Positions 43,658 through 53,437 are shown, numbered from the stretch's first letter. The stretch is 64,000 nucleotides of DNA from Paraburkholderia sp. SOS3 (GCF_001922345.1 NZ_CP018811.1:1736001-1800000); one strand, 5' to 3'. The notes: generated by a model from the letters alone, not told the origin. Numbers and translations: made by a program.

Positions 43658-45204
43658 ATGCGATCGCAACTTTCGTCTTCGTGCTGTTTTTCATCGGCGT
43701 GACGATTCTCGGTTTCGTCGCGGCCCACTGGCGCCGCGGCGATCTCGCGCATCTCGAAGAATGGGGCCTCGGCGGCCGCCGCTTCGGCACGGTCGTCACA
43801 TGGTTTCTGCTCGGCGGCGATCTGTACACGGCCTATACGTTTATCGCCGTGCCGGCGCTCGTGTTCGGCGCCGGCGCGACCGGTTTCTTCGCACTGCCTT
43901 ATACGATTCTCATCTATCCGTTCGCGTTCGTCGTGTTTCCGAAACTGTGGAGCATCGCGAAGCGCCACGGTTATGTGACGTCGGCCGACTTCGTCAGCGC
44001 GCGTTATGGCAGCCGCATGCTCGCGCTCGCCATCGCGGTCACCGGCATTATCGCGACGATGCCGTATATCGCGCTGCAGCTCGTCGGCATCGAAGTCGTG
44101 ATCGGCGCGTTGGGCTTCGATACGACGGGCTTCGTCGGCGACCTGCCGCTCATCATCGCGTTCGCGATTCTCGCCGCCTATACGTACACGTCGGGGCTGC
44201 GCGCGCCGGCGATGATCGCAGTGGTCAAGGACGTGCTGATCTACATCACGATCGCCGCGGCGATTGTCTGGATTCCGCCGCAGCTGGGCGGCTTCGGACA
44301 CATCTTCGCCGCGGTGCCGCCGGCCAAACTGCTGCTGAAGGCGCCCGACGTGTCGAGCCTCAATGGCTACAGCGCGTATGCGACGCTCGCGGTCGGTTCC
44401 GCGCTCGCGCTGTTCCTGTACCCGCACTCGGTCACCGCGATTCTGTCGTCGTCATCGGGCAATACGATCCGCCGCAACATGGCGATGCTGCCCGCGTATT
44501 CGCTCGTGCTGGGCCTGCTCGCGCTGCTCGGTTTCATGGCGCTCGCGGCCGGCGTGAAGGACATGCCCGAGTTCGCGCCGTACTTCAAGGCATTCGGCCC
44601 GAACTTCGCGGTGCCCGCGCTCTTTCTCCACTATTTTCCGTCGTGGTTCGTCGGCGTCGCGTTCGCGGCGGTCGGCATCGGCGCGCTGGTGCCGGCGGCG
44701 ATCATGTCGATCGCGGCGGCCAACCTGTACACGCGCAATATCCACAAGGAGTTCGTCAACCGCAAGATGACGCACGAGCAGGAGACCAACATCGCGAAGA
44801 TGGTCTCGCTGATCGTGAAGGTCGGCGCCGTTGCGTTCATTCTCGGTTTGCCGCTCACGTACGCGATCCAGCTCCAGCTGCTCGGCGGCATCTGGATCAT
44901 CCAGACGCTGCCCGCCATCGTGCTCGGCCTCTATACGCGCATGCTCGACTACCGCGGCCTGTTGCTCGGCTGGGCGGTGGGCATCGCGACCGGCACCTGG
45001 ATGGCGGTTTCGCTGAAGCTCGCGGGCTCGATCTACACGATCCATATCGGCGGTTACGCGATTCCAGGTTACGCGGCGGTGTGGTCGCTGGTCGTCAATC
45101 TCGTGGTCGCGGTGGTGGTTAGCGTGCTCGTGCGCGCGCTCGGCATGAAGGGCGCGGAGGACCGCACGCGGCCCGAAGATTATCTGGACCCGGTCGAAGG
45201 TTGA
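43654..45204 (+). CDS. sodium:solute symporter (SSS family), possibly monocarboxylate permease
   Basis: 516 aa, about thirteen membrane segments. SSS family hallmarks: WGLGGRRFGTVVTWFLLGGDLYTAYTF, TYTSGLRAPAMIAVVKDVLIYI, GYSAYATLAVGSALALFLYPHSVTAIL and GALVPAAIMSIAAANLYTRNIHKEF. Together with a DUF3311 partner it resembles MctP-type monocarboxylate (lactate, pyruvate) permeases; the substrate is inferred. A terminator follows. Confidence 0.9.
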   Translation: MNAIATFVFVLFFIGVTILGFVAAHWRRGDLAHLEEWGLGGRRFGTVVTWFLLGGDLYTAYTFIAVPALVFGAGATGFFALPYTILIYPFAFVVFPKLWSIAKRHGYVTSADFVSARYGSRMLALAIAVTGIIATMPYIALQLVGIEVVIGALGFDTTGFVGDLPLIIAFAILAAYTYTSGLRAPAMIAVVKDVLIYITIAAAIVWIPPQLGGFGHIFAAVPPAKLLLKAPDVSSLNGYSAYATLAVGSALALFLYPHSVTAILSSSSGNTIRRNMAMLPAYSLVLGLLALLGFMALAAGVKDMPEFAPYFKAFGPNFAVPALFLHYFPSWFVGVAFAAVGIGALVPAAIMSIAAANLYTRNIHKEFVNRKMTHEQETNIAKMVSLIVKVGAVAFILGLPLTYAIQLQLLGGIWIIQTLPAIVLGLYTRMLDYRGLLLGWAVGIATGTWMAVSLKLAGSIYTIHIGGYAIPGYAAVWSLVVNLVVAVVVSVLVRALGMKGAEDRTRPEDYLDPVEG

Positions 45205-45248
45205 CGCACCGGGAAGTGCCTCTGCTGTCATCGTCGGCGCGACGCACG

Positions 45249-45284
45249 AAAAAAGCCCCCGGCACTTGCCGCGGGCTTTTTTTC
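45249..45284 (+). terminator. rho-independent terminator after the symporter
   Basis: Stem of AAAAAAGCCC and CGGC (one C:C mismatch) with ACTT loop, then TTTTTTT; A-run on the other side makes it bidirectional in form. Confidence 0.85.
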
Positions 45285-45423
45285 TGGCCGATGAGGAGGC
45301 CTTGATCATCCTGGCGTGCCGGTTTTTTTGCTCGCCAAGCTTTCTAAAACAAAACATCGATAAAACATCAAGCTTTCAATTTCATTGTTTTTCGCAATAT
45401 TTCTCATAGTTTGAAGCATTTGC

Positions 45424-45450
45424 TAAAGAATTACCCTTATGCGCCGTAAA
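45424..45450 (+). promoter_or_regulatory. sigma-28 (FliA) promoter of the chemoreceptor
   Basis: TAAAGAAT (45424-45431), 11-bp spacer, GCCGTAAA (45443-45450), against TAAAGTTT-N11-GCCGATAA. It is 43 bp before the ATG, in an AT-rich stretch. Confidence 0.7.
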
Positions 45451-45493
45451 TCTATGCATCGCATAAATTCAGATAAGGCCTCGGGGTTAGCAC

Positions 45494-47284
45494 ATGCATG
45501 TCTCGATCAAATCGCGTCTCGCTCTGGCGATGGCGCTGCTTTCCGTGCTGTTGCTCGTTATTGGTGCATTGGGTATCGCGGGGATGACGAACGCGAACGA
45601 CGGGAATCGCGATACCTATAGCAACAAGCTGCCTGGCGCGACCGCGATCGGCGACGCGGAAATCGATCTGCAGCGCGAGCGCTCGGCGCTGTTCCGGGCG
45701 GCGCTCAATCCCGCCGCCGCGGACTTGCGCGGCATCATTACCCATTCGCGCGACTATCGCACCGAGGCGCGCACGGCGCTCGCCAACTATATGAAACTGC
45801 CGCGCTCGCCCGAAGAAGATCAGTTGGCGCGCGACATGATGGAACGGCGCACTGCGATGGACGCCGGGCTCGACGCATTCGGCGCCGCGCTGATCGGTGG
45901 CGACAGCTCGCAGATCATGAAGTCGGCGCTTTCGAATAACGATCTGTACGCCGCGTACCACAACGCGAGCGCGAAGCTGCGCGCCTATCAGTACGCCGCC
46001 GCCAAGCAGAATTTCGACGAGCAGGAGCACACGTTTGCGCTGTTTCGCGCGATTACGATCGTGTCGGTGGTGCTCGGACTATTGACCGCGACCGGCAGCT
46101 TCCTGAGCTTGCGTCGTGCCATTTCGAATCCGCTTGCCGACGCGCTATCGCATTTCGACGATATCGCGCAAGGCGACCTCACGCGCTCGATTCGCGTGAA
46201 GTCGCGCGACGAAATGGGTCAATTGCTGCAGGGTGTGGCGAACATGCAGGAGCGCCTGCTGCAGACCGTGCGTAACGTGCGCACCGGCAGCGAAGCGATC
46301 GCCACCGCGACGCGCCAGATGGCCGCGGGCAATGTGGACCTGTCCGCGCGTACCGAAGAGCAGGCCGCGTCGCTGCAAGAAACCGCGGCAAGCATGGAAG
46401 AGCTGACTTCGACGGTCAAGCACAACGCCGATAACGCGCAGCAGGCGAGCCAGCTTGCCGCCACCGCACGGCACGTGACCGTGGAGGGCAATGAAATCGT
46501 GAGCCAGGTCGTCGAGACGATGAACGGTATCGGCGACAGCTCCGGCAAGATCGCCGAGATCACCAGCATCATCGAAGGCATCGCGTTCCAGACCAATATT
46601 CTTGCGCTGAACGCGGCGGTCGAAGCCGCGCGGGCCGGCGAGAACGGCCGCGGCTTCGCCGTCGTCGCCGCGGAGGTGCGTTCGCTTGCGCAACGTTCGA
46701 GTTCGGCCGCCAAGGAGATCAAGGATCTGATCGGCACGTCGGTCGACCGCGTACGCGTGGGCACCGAACTCGTGGCGCGCGCGGGCAGCACGATGGAACA
46801 GATCAGTCAGTCGATCGAGCGCGTGCACGACATCGTCGGCGAGATTGCGGCGGCCTCCCAGGAGCAGAGCCGCGGCATCGAACAGGTCAACCAGGCCGTC
46901 TCGCAGATGGACCACGTCACGCAGCAGAACGCGGCGCTCGTGGAAGAGGCTGCTGCGGCGGCCGCTTCGCTCGAAGAGCAGGCGGGTCGTTTGCGTGCCG
47001 CCGTGATCAGCTTCAAGGTCGAGCAGGGTGGAGCCGCGGCGCTTCCGGCGCCGCGCGTGACGCGCCCGGCTGCGGGGACGCCGCCGCGTGCCACGGCGAG
47101 TGCGCCGGCAGCGCCGGCGGCGCGCGCAACGGCTTCAGCGCGTCCCGTACGCCGTGCGGCTCCGGCGGTCACCGCCGTTGCCGCCGAAGCCGAAATCGGA
47201 ACAGCGGCGGCGGCCGCGCCCGCCGCCGCCGAGCCCGTCGCGAGCGGGTCCGCGCGCGACGATCAGGACTGGACCACGTTTTAA
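45494..47284 (+). CDS. methyl-accepting chemotaxis protein
   Basis: 596 aa. Helix 1 at ~8-30, periplasmic four-helix-bundle ligand domain ~31-188, helix 2 ~189-210 (ITIVSVVLGLLTATGSFLSL), HAMP ~212-265, then the cytoplasmic hairpin with the conserved tip EITSIIEGIAFQTNILALNAAVEAARAGENGRGFAVVAAEVRSLAQRSSSAAKEIK. Senses a small molecule and controls CheA. The C-terminus has an Ala/Pro-rich linker and ends in DWTTF, a pentapeptide of the CheR/CheB tether type. Transcribed from a FliA-type promoter. Adjacent to the sugar dehydrogenase operon. Confidence 0.95.
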   Translation: MHVSIKSRLALAMALLSVLLLVIGALGIAGMTNANDGNRDTYSNKLPGATAIGDAEIDLQRERSALFRAALNPAAADLRGIITHSRDYRTEARTALANYMKLPRSPEEDQLARDMMERRTAMDAGLDAFGAALIGGDSSQIMKSALSNNDLYAAYHNASAKLRAYQYAAAKQNFDEQEHTFALFRAITIVSVVLGLLTATGSFLSLRRAISNPLADALSHFDDIAQGDLTRSIRVKSRDEMGQLLQGVANMQERLLQTVRNVRTGSEAIATATRQMAAGNVDLSARTEEQAASLQETAASMEELTSTVKHNADNAQQASQLAATARHVTVEGNEIVSQVVETMNGIGDSSGKIAEITSIIEGIAFQTNILALNAAVEAARAGENGRGFAVVAAEVRSLAQRSSSAAKEIKDLIGTSVDRVRVGTELVARAGSTMEQISQSIERVHDIVGEIAAASQEQSRGIEQVNQAVSQMDHVTQQNAALVEEAAAAAASLEEQAGRLRAAVISFKVEQGGAAALPAPRVTRPAAGTPPRATASAPAAPAARATASARPVRRAAPAVTAVAAEAEIGTAAAAAPAAAEPVASGSARDDQDWTTF

Positions 47285-47444
47285 CCACACCTGCAGCGCG
47301 CGGACAGCGGCGCGCTGCATTCACCAGGCCGCCGCCCAGCGCGCGTCCGACCGCCGCGATTCACCGAATCGCTTCCCGTGAACACGAACGCACCGGCGAT
47401 ATCCCGCTGCGTTTTCGCTGCCATTTGACGATCCACGCTACCCG

Positions 47445-48194
47445 ATGAAAAACGACGACCAGCCGCGCAGAAAATTTCTGCGCCAGGTATTCACTATTCT
47501 TCCCGCCACAGCGATCGCACCGGTGATCGTGACGCAAGAAGGCTGCACGCCGTCACATGCGACGGACGGCGCCAGCGCAGCCGCGACGGTGCCCGGCGCC
47601 GCGTCGGCTGCCGCGAAATACACGCCGGCCTTTTTTACCGCGGCCGAATGGGCCTTCATCCACGCAGCCGTCGACGAACTGATTCCCGCCGACGACACGG
47701 GCGCCGGTGCGCTCGAAGCCGGCGTGCCTGAATTTATCGACCGCCAGATGGAAACGCCGTATGCGTATGGGCGGCTCTGGTACATGCACGGGCCGTTTCA
47801 TCCGGAAGCCGTGCCCGAACTCGGCTATCAGCTGGGCCTCGTGCCGCGCGACGTGTACCGGCATGGCATCGAGGCGTGCAACGCGGCGTGCGTGCGCGAT
47901 CACGGCAAGGTATTCGCCGAACTGCCGCGCGCGACGCGCGTCGAGGTGCTCGAACAGCTCGAGGGCGGCAAGCTGCATCTCGACGCCGTGCCGCCGAAGC
48001 TGTTCTTCAGCACGCTGCTGAAGAACACCAAGGAAGGCTATTTCGCCGACCCGATGTACGGCGGCAACAAGGGCATGTCCGGCTGGAAGATGATCGGTTT
48101 CCCGGGCGCCCGGGCGGACTTCGCGGATTGGGTCGAACAGCCGGGTGCGAAGTACCCGCTCGGCCCGGTATCGATTCTCGGGGAGCAGGCATAA
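47445..48194 (+). CDS. gluconate 2-dehydrogenase subunit 3 family (gamma), Tat-exported
   Basis: 249 aa. N-terminal twin-arginine signal (PRRKFLRQVFTILPATAIAPVIV), followed by a Cys. Mature part carries the family motif FTAAEWAFIHAAVDELIPADDTGAGALEAGVPEFIDRQME. This small subunit escorts the FAD subunit across the membrane by the Tat route in FAD-glucose and gluconate dehydrogenases. Three bases separate its stop from the FAD subunit start. Confidence 0.92.
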   Translation: MKNDDQPRRKFLRQVFTILPATAIAPVIVTQEGCTPSHATDGASAAATVPGAASAAAKYTPAFFTAAEWAFIHAAVDELIPADDTGAGALEAGVPEFIDRQMETPYAYGRLWYMHGPFHPEAVPELGYQLGLVPRDVYRHGIEACNAACVRDHGKVFAELPRATRVEVLEQLEGGKLHLDAVPPKLFFSTLLKNTKEGYFADPMYGGNKGMSGWKMIGFPGARADFADWVEQPGAKYPLGPVSILGEQA

Positions 48195-48196
48195 CG

Positions 48197-49969
48197 ATGG
48201 CGATCAAAAAAGACAAAGTCGATGCGGTCATGGTCGGATTCGGCTGGACCGGCGCCATTATGGCGATGGAACTGGCCGATGCGGGGCTCAACGTGCTGGC
48301 GCTCGAGCGCGGCGAAATGCAGGACACGGCGAACACCGCGAAATATCCGAACATCGCGGACGAACTCGCGTACGCGGTGCGCGGCAAGCTGTATCAGGAT
48401 CTGTCGAAAGAAACGCTGACATTCCGCCATTCGCCGGACGGCCTGGCCGTGCCGTATCGCCAGCATGGCGCGATGCTGTTCGGCAACGGCGTCGGCGGCG
48501 CGGGCTTTCACTGGAACGGCCTGACATGGCGCCCGCAGGCATCGGACCTGCAATTGCGCAGCCACTATGAGCAACGCTACGGCAAGTCGTTCATTCCGGA
48601 CGGCATGACGATTCAGGATTTCGGCGTGACCTACGACGAACTCGAGCCGTATTTCACGCACTTCGAGGAAGTCGCCGGCATTTCGGGCAAGGCCGGCAAT
48701 CTGAACGGCAATATCGTCGCGGGCGGCAATCGTCACGAGGCATGGCGCAGCAAGGAATATCCGACGCCGCCGCTGAAGGACATCTACGGCGCGCAGCTCT
48801 TTTCGCGCGCCGTGCGCGAACTCGGCTACGAGCCGTTCCCGATCCCGGCCGCGAACGTGTCGACGCCGTATACGAATCCGTATGGCGTGCGGCTCGGTCC
48901 GTGCAACCTGTGCGGATTCTGCGAGGACTTCGGCTGCTACATGTATTCGAAGTCGTCGCCGCAGACCACGATTCACCCCGCGCTGTTCCAGAAGAAGAAC
49001 TTCGAGCTGCGCACGCGCTGCCAGGTACTGCGCGTCAATCGCGACGCGAGCGGCAAGGTCGCGACCGGCGTCACGTATATCGATGCGCAGGGGCGCGAGA
49101 TCGAGCAGCCGGCCGACCTCGTCGTGCTCAGCGCGTTCCAGATGCACAACGTGCGGTTGCTGCTGCTTTCCGGCATCAGCCAGCCGTACGATCCGGCCAC
49201 CGGCGAAGGCGTGGTCGGCCGCAACTTCGCGTATCAGATGAACGGCGGCGTGAACGCCTTCCTGCCCAAGGGCACGCAGCTCAATCCGTTCATCGGCGCG
49301 GGCGCGGCGGGCCAGGCGATCGACGACTTCAACGGCGACAACTTCGACCACGGGCCGCTTGGCTTTATCGGCGGCGCGAACGTGCGGCACATGCGCACCG
49401 GCGGACGCCCGATCGGTCAGGCGGGCGTGCCGAAGGGCACGAAGCCGTGGGGCAGCGCGTGGAAGGCCGCGGTACAGGACAGCTACCAGCGCATGCTCAC
49501 GGTCGTCGCGCAGGGCTCGGTGATGTCGTATCGCGACACCTACCTGAGCCTCGATCCGACCTACAAGGATGCGTACGGGCAGCCGCTGTTGCGCGTGACG
49601 TTCGACTGGCACGACAACGAGCACAAGATGACCGAGTACACGGTGGGCCAGGCCGCCCGCATCGCGCGCGTGCTCAGCGATCACGTCGACGTGAACGTAC
49701 GCAAGACCGGTACGCATTTCGACACGCGCGCCTATCAAAGCACGCATACGACCGGCGGCGCGGTGATGGGCGCCGATCCGAAGACGAGCGTGGTGAACCG
49801 CTATCTGCAGAACTGGGACGTGCACAACGTGTTCGTGGTCGGCGCGTCGGCGTTCCCGCAGAACTTCGGCTACAACCCGACCGGGCTCGTCGGCGCGCTC
49901 AGCTACTGGTCGGCGCGCGCGATCCGCGAACAGTATTTGAAGAACCCCGGCCCGATGGTGCAAGCATGA
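48197..49969 (+). CDS. GMC-type FAD-dependent gluconate/glucose dehydrogenase catalytic subunit
   Basis: 590 aa. N-terminal FAD site GFGWTGAIMAMELADAGLNVLALERG, C-terminal GMC region (STHTTGGAVMGADPKTSVVN, NVFVVGASAFPQNFGYNPTGLVGALSYW). A Cys cluster C236-x2-C239-x2-C242-x4-C247 (CNLCGFCEDFGC) fits the 3Fe-4S site reported for Burkholderia FAD-GDH alpha subunits. Oxidises a sugar or aldonate in the periplasm and passes electrons through the Fe-S centre to the cytochrome subunit. Its own Tat signal is absent, consistent with piggy-back export on the gamma subunit. Gluconate and glucose cannot be told apart from sequence. Confidence 0.93.
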   Translation: MAIKKDKVDAVMVGFGWTGAIMAMELADAGLNVLALERGEMQDTANTAKYPNIADELAYAVRGKLYQDLSKETLTFRHSPDGLAVPYRQHGAMLFGNGVGGAGFHWNGLTWRPQASDLQLRSHYEQRYGKSFIPDGMTIQDFGVTYDELEPYFTHFEEVAGISGKAGNLNGNIVAGGNRHEAWRSKEYPTPPLKDIYGAQLFSRAVRELGYEPFPIPAANVSTPYTNPYGVRLGPCNLCGFCEDFGCYMYSKSSPQTTIHPALFQKKNFELRTRCQVLRVNRDASGKVATGVTYIDAQGREIEQPADLVVLSAFQMHNVRLLLLSGISQPYDPATGEGVVGRNFAYQMNGGVNAFLPKGTQLNPFIGAGAAGQAIDDFNGDNFDHGPLGFIGGANVRHMRTGGRPIGQAGVPKGTKPWGSAWKAAVQDSYQRMLTVVAQGSVMSYRDTYLSLDPTYKDAYGQPLLRVTFDWHDNEHKMTEYTVGQAARIARVLSDHVDVNVRKTGTHFDTRAYQSTHTTGGAVMGADPKTSVVNRYLQNWDVHNVFVVGASAFPQNFGYNPTGLVGALSYWSARAIREQYLKNPGPMVQA

Positions 49970-51279
49970 GAAACGCGCTCAGAAAAATCCGTTCCTGCGC
50001 GGCGCTCGCCGCCGCACTCTCGCTGTTTGCGGCGAGCGGCGTGTCAGCCGCAGCTGCGCCGAATGGCGCCGGCTTCGACGATGCGGCGCTCGTCAAGCGA
50101 GGCGAGTACCTCGCGCGAGCCGCCGACTGCGCCGCATGCCATACGGCGAAGGGCGGCAAACCGTTCGCGGGCGGACTGCCGCTGCAAACGCCGATCGGCA
50201 CCGTCTACTCGACCAACATCACGCCGGATGCGCAGAGCGGCATCGGCGGCTACACGTACACGGACTTCGACAACGCGCTGCGGCACGGCAAGTCGAAGGC
50301 CGGCTATACGCTGTATCCGGCGATGCCGTATCCGTCGTACGCGCGCATCGAGCCCGACGACGTCAAGGCGCTGTACGCGTACTTCATGCATGGAGTGGCG
50401 GCCGTTCAGCAGCCGCGCACGCCGAACGGCATCCGCTGGCCGCTGTCGATGCGCTGGCCGCTCGCGCTGTGGCGCATCGCGTTCGCGCCCGAGGTCGCCG
50501 CCGGCGCGAGTCCGCAAGCCGCGGACAGCGAGACGGTGTCGCTCGAGCGTGGCCGATATCTGGTCGAAGGCCTTGGCCATTGCGGCGCCTGCCATACGTC
50601 GCGCGGCGCGCTGTTGCAGGAGAAGGCACTGACCGACAATGGCGGGCCGGCCTTCCTGCAAGGCGGCGTGGTCGAGCAGTGGTTCGCGAACAGTCTGCGC
50701 GACGATCGCGTGGACGGCCTCGGCGACTGGACCCGCAACGATATCGTCACGTTCCTCAAGGCCGGCCGCAATGCGCATTCGGCTGCGTTCGGCGGAATGC
50801 ACGATGTCGTGCTCGACAGCACGCAGTACATGACCGATGCGGACCTGAACTCGATCGCGACGTATCTGCAGTCGCTTGCGCCGGCGCGCGAGCAGGCCGC
50901 GCTCGCATACTCCGACAAGGCGGCACTTGCGCTGCACGCCGGACATACCGACATGCGCGGCGCGCGGACCTTCCTCGACAACTGCGCGGCTTGCCATCGA
51001 TCGGACGGCAAGGGCTACGACGGCGTATTCCCTCGGCTTGCGCTGAGCGCGACGGTCAACGCGCAGGATCCGACGTCGCTCGTGAGTCTCGTGCTGCACG
51101 GCGCCTCGATGCCGGGCACGCGCGAGGCGCCGACCGTGTTCACGATGCCCGCGTTCGGACAGCGGCTCGATGACCAGCAGGTCGCGGACGTCGTCACGTT
51201 CATCCGTGGCGCGTGGGGCAATCGGGCGCCGGCGGTCGATGCGGACGAGGTGCGGCAGATCCGCAAGAGCAGTCGATGA
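49966..51279 (+). CDS. tri-haem cytochrome c subunit of the dehydrogenase
   Basis: 437 aa, start overlapping the previous stop (ATGA). Signal peptide (AALAAALSLFAASGVSA) and three CxxCH haem sites: CAACH 55-59, CGACH 206-210, CAACH 340-344. Matches the beta subunit of FAD-GDH/gluconate dehydrogenases: periplasmic, membrane-associated, delivering electrons to ubiquinone or terminal oxidases. Third gene of the gamma-alpha-beta operon; no terminator is obvious after it. Confidence 0.94.
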   Translation: MRNALRKIRSCAALAAALSLFAASGVSAAAAPNGAGFDDAALVKRGEYLARAADCAACHTAKGGKPFAGGLPLQTPIGTVYSTNITPDAQSGIGGYTYTDFDNALRHGKSKAGYTLYPAMPYPSYARIEPDDVKALYAYFMHGVAAVQQPRTPNGIRWPLSMRWPLALWRIAFAPEVAAGASPQAADSETVSLERGRYLVEGLGHCGACHTSRGALLQEKALTDNGGPAFLQGGVVEQWFANSLRDDRVDGLGDWTRNDIVTFLKAGRNAHSAAFGGMHDVVLDSTQYMTDADLNSIATYLQSLAPAREQAALAYSDKAALALHAGHTDMRGARTFLDNCAACHRSDGKGYDGVFPRLALSATVNAQDPTSLVSLVLHGASMPGTREAPTVFTMPAFGQRLDDQQVADVVTFIRGAWGNRAPAVDADEVRQIRKSSR

Positions 51280-51485
51280 AGTGAAACGATGCGCGTTGCA
51301 TTCGCGACGCGCCGCCTCGGCATCTGCAGTCGCCCGGCCGCGCCGTTGACGCGCGTGCCGGGCGATTTTCTTTTGGCGGGCGGCCCGGGTGCGGACGAGG
51401 TGCGCGATACTGCGCACAGCAAGCACCGCACAGCGCGCACTGACCTGCCCGCGAAACCTGAACTCGAAACGACCGCGAGGCGCCT

Positions 51486-52652
51486 ATGGCTCTGGACGAT
51501 TCGGAACACGCCGCCGGCGGCGCGGCCAGCACGTACGCCGCGCGCCGCCGCTCGCCCGTTGCGCGGCTGTTGCGCGCGGTGACCTCGCCGTACTACCGCT
51601 ACCGGAACGCCAAGGTGCTGCACGGCATACGCGTCGGCGCCGCGATGCTCGTGTCGGTCGCGTTGATCCGCGCGCTCGACGTGCCGTACGGCATCTGGGC
51701 ATCGATTACGGTGCTGATCGTGATCGGCGGTTTGCAGCACCACGGCAATATCCGGCGCAAGGCGCTCGAGCGGACCGTCGGCACACTGCTCGGCGCCGGG
51801 CTCGGGCTTGCGATGATCGTCCAGCACAGCCTGTTCGATTCGATCGTGGTGACGGCGCTCCTGATGGCGGTGGTGGCCGGTGTCTGCGGCGCGTTCGCGA
51901 TCGGTTCGTACGGCTATATGGCGCTGCTGACGGCGATCACGATGTGCATCGTCGGCGGCTTCGGCGACAACCAGGTATCCGAAGGGCTCTGGCGCGCCGC
52001 CGACGTGGCGATCGGCACGGCGATTGCGCTCGCGTTCTCGTTTGCGTTGCCGCTGCACGCGACCTACACGTGGCGCTACCTGCTCTCCGACAATCTGCGC
52101 GACTGCGCGCGCATCTATACACGGATGGCGCATGGCGACTGGCTTTCCGCTGAAGAACAGAACGCAGTGTTTCTGCGCATGGCGCGCCGGCTCGTGCAAC
52201 TGCGCGCGGTCATGCCGTGGGTGGCAAAGGAGATCGAAGTCGCGCCGGGGCGGCTCGATCAGATTCAGCAACTGCACCGCATGCTGTTGAGCGCGCTCGA
52301 AATCATGTCGAACGGCGTGTTGACGCGTGCCGACCCGGCGCTGCGAGCCGGCTTTGCCGGACAGTGCGGACGTGATGCGACCGTGGTGCGTTCGGTGCTG
52401 CTCGAACTGGCGCGCGCGCTGCGCTTTACGAATGTGCCGCACTTGCGCATGCCCGATGCGTTGCCGCCGGCGCTGCTGGACCCGGCCGCGGTCGCGAACG
52501 CCGCCGCCGGGTTGCAGGGGCCGTGCTGGCTCAACGAACGTGTGGCCGAGCAGGTCGAGCGACTGCGCGCGCTACTTGTCGAGACCGAGCCGGCGTGGAA
52601 TATCGAGCGCCGCACGCGCATCGCGCATCGTCACGAACGCCAGCAGGGCTAA
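51486..52652 (+). CDS. FUSC family membrane protein
   Basis: 388 aa. N-terminal ~190 residues hold about six helices (GIRVGAAMLVSVALIRALDVPYGIWASITVLIVIGG, TVGTLLGAGLGLAMIV, GYMALLTAITMCIVGGFGDN), followed by a soluble helical C-terminal half. Length suggests one FUSC half rather than the tandem AaeB form. Relatives are efflux components for aromatic acids; the substrate is unknown. Monocistronic, convergent with the VOC gene. Confidence 0.85.
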   Translation: MALDDSEHAAGGAASTYAARRRSPVARLLRAVTSPYYRYRNAKVLHGIRVGAAMLVSVALIRALDVPYGIWASITVLIVIGGLQHHGNIRRKALERTVGTLLGAGLGLAMIVQHSLFDSIVVTALLMAVVAGVCGAFAIGSYGYMALLTAITMCIVGGFGDNQVSEGLWRAADVAIGTAIALAFSFALPLHATYTWRYLLSDNLRDCARIYTRMAHGDWLSAEEQNAVFLRMARRLVQLRAVMPWVAKEIEVAPGRLDQIQQLHRMLLSALEIMSNGVLTRADPALRAGFAGQCGRDATVVRSVLLELARALRFTNVPHLRMPDALPPALLDPAAVANAAAGLQGPCWLNERVAEQVERLRALLVETEPAWNIERRTRIAHRHERQQG

Positions 52653-52702
52653 GCGTTGCAGCGGCGGCCTCGCGCGCGGCCCTTCGATCGTACGGCTGTC
52701 AA

Positions 52703-53134
52703 TCAGCTCGTATAGCCCTTGTCGTGCGGAATCGTCACCATCCACATGATTCCAAAACGGTCGACGAGCATGCCGAAACCTTCGGTCCAGAAGGTCGGCT
52801 GCCACGGCATCATTACATTGCCGCCGTCGGCCAGTGCATTGAAGAGCTTTTCTCCCGATGCCTTGTCGTCGGCGGTCAACGACAGGCTGAAGCCGCTCGG
52901 CGCATCCTGTCCCGGCTCGCAGTTGCCGTCCGATCCCATCAGTTCGGTGGTGCCGATGCGGAACGTGCAATGCATGATCTTGTCTTCGTTGCCGGGCTTG
53001 ATCGGGCGCTCGGGGTTCGGCGGCGCATCCTTGAAATAAGTGTGGAACAGCACTTCGGCGCCGAGCTTCTCGCGATAGAACTTGAGCGCCTCTTCGCAGC
53101 GGCCGTTAAAGAACAGGTAAGGCTGGACTAGCAT
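52703..53134 (-). CDS. PhnB-like VOC family protein
   Basis: 143 aa from MLVQPYLFFNGRCEEALKFYREKLGAEVLF, the PhnB-type signature, with MHCTFRIGTTELMGSD, GEKLFNALADGGNVMMP and FGMLVDRFGIMWMV at the C-terminus. Cytosolic dimeric metal-binding-like fold. Substrate unknown; despite the name, no phosphonate genes are close by. Monocistronic. Confidence 0.92.
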   Translation of the reverse strand: MLVQPYLFFNGRCEEALKFYREKLGAEVLFHTYFKDAPPNPERPIKPGNEDKIMHCTFRIGTTELMGSDGNCEPGQDAPSGFSLSLTADDKASGEKLFNALADGGNVMMPWQPTFWTEGFGMLVDRFGIMWMVTIPHDKGYTS

Positions 53135-53154
53135 CGTTGTCTCCCAGAAGTGGG

Positions 53155-53290
53155 CACGCCGGTTGGCGTGCCGGTTGCCATCGCGGTTGCCATCGCAGTG
53201 ACGCTTGCGCTTGCCATGCCGGACGCAGCATGGCGTGCGCCTCATGGCGTGCGCCTGATCTCGCGCGTCTCATGTCGCGCGTTTCATCTC
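53155..53290. repeat. short imperfect repeats upstream of the PhnB-like gene
   Basis: Interleaved copies of GGTTGCCATCGC, GCGTGCGCCTCATGGC and CGCGCGTCTCATGTCGC in the gap 53135-53550. Low complexity, non-coding in appearance. Confidence 0.5.
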
Positions 53291-53403
53291 GCAGGCGGAA
53301 CCTGCCTGCAAACGATTCTAGTCGGCGAGCCTGCCCACACTGTGAAAGTTTGTCGGCACGGCCGGCGGCGGTTCTGGAAGAGACGGAATACGTAGAAACG
53401 GAA

Positions 53404-53437
53404 ACGGCGCGTGCGGCTCGAATGCCGCACGCGCCGT
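53404..53437 (-). terminator. hairpin after transaldolase
   Basis: Perfect 14-bp stem ACGGCGCGTGCGGC with TCGAAT loop; on the minus strand followed by TTTCCGTTTCTA, a weak U-tract. Probably ends the transaldolase transcript. Confidence 0.55.
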
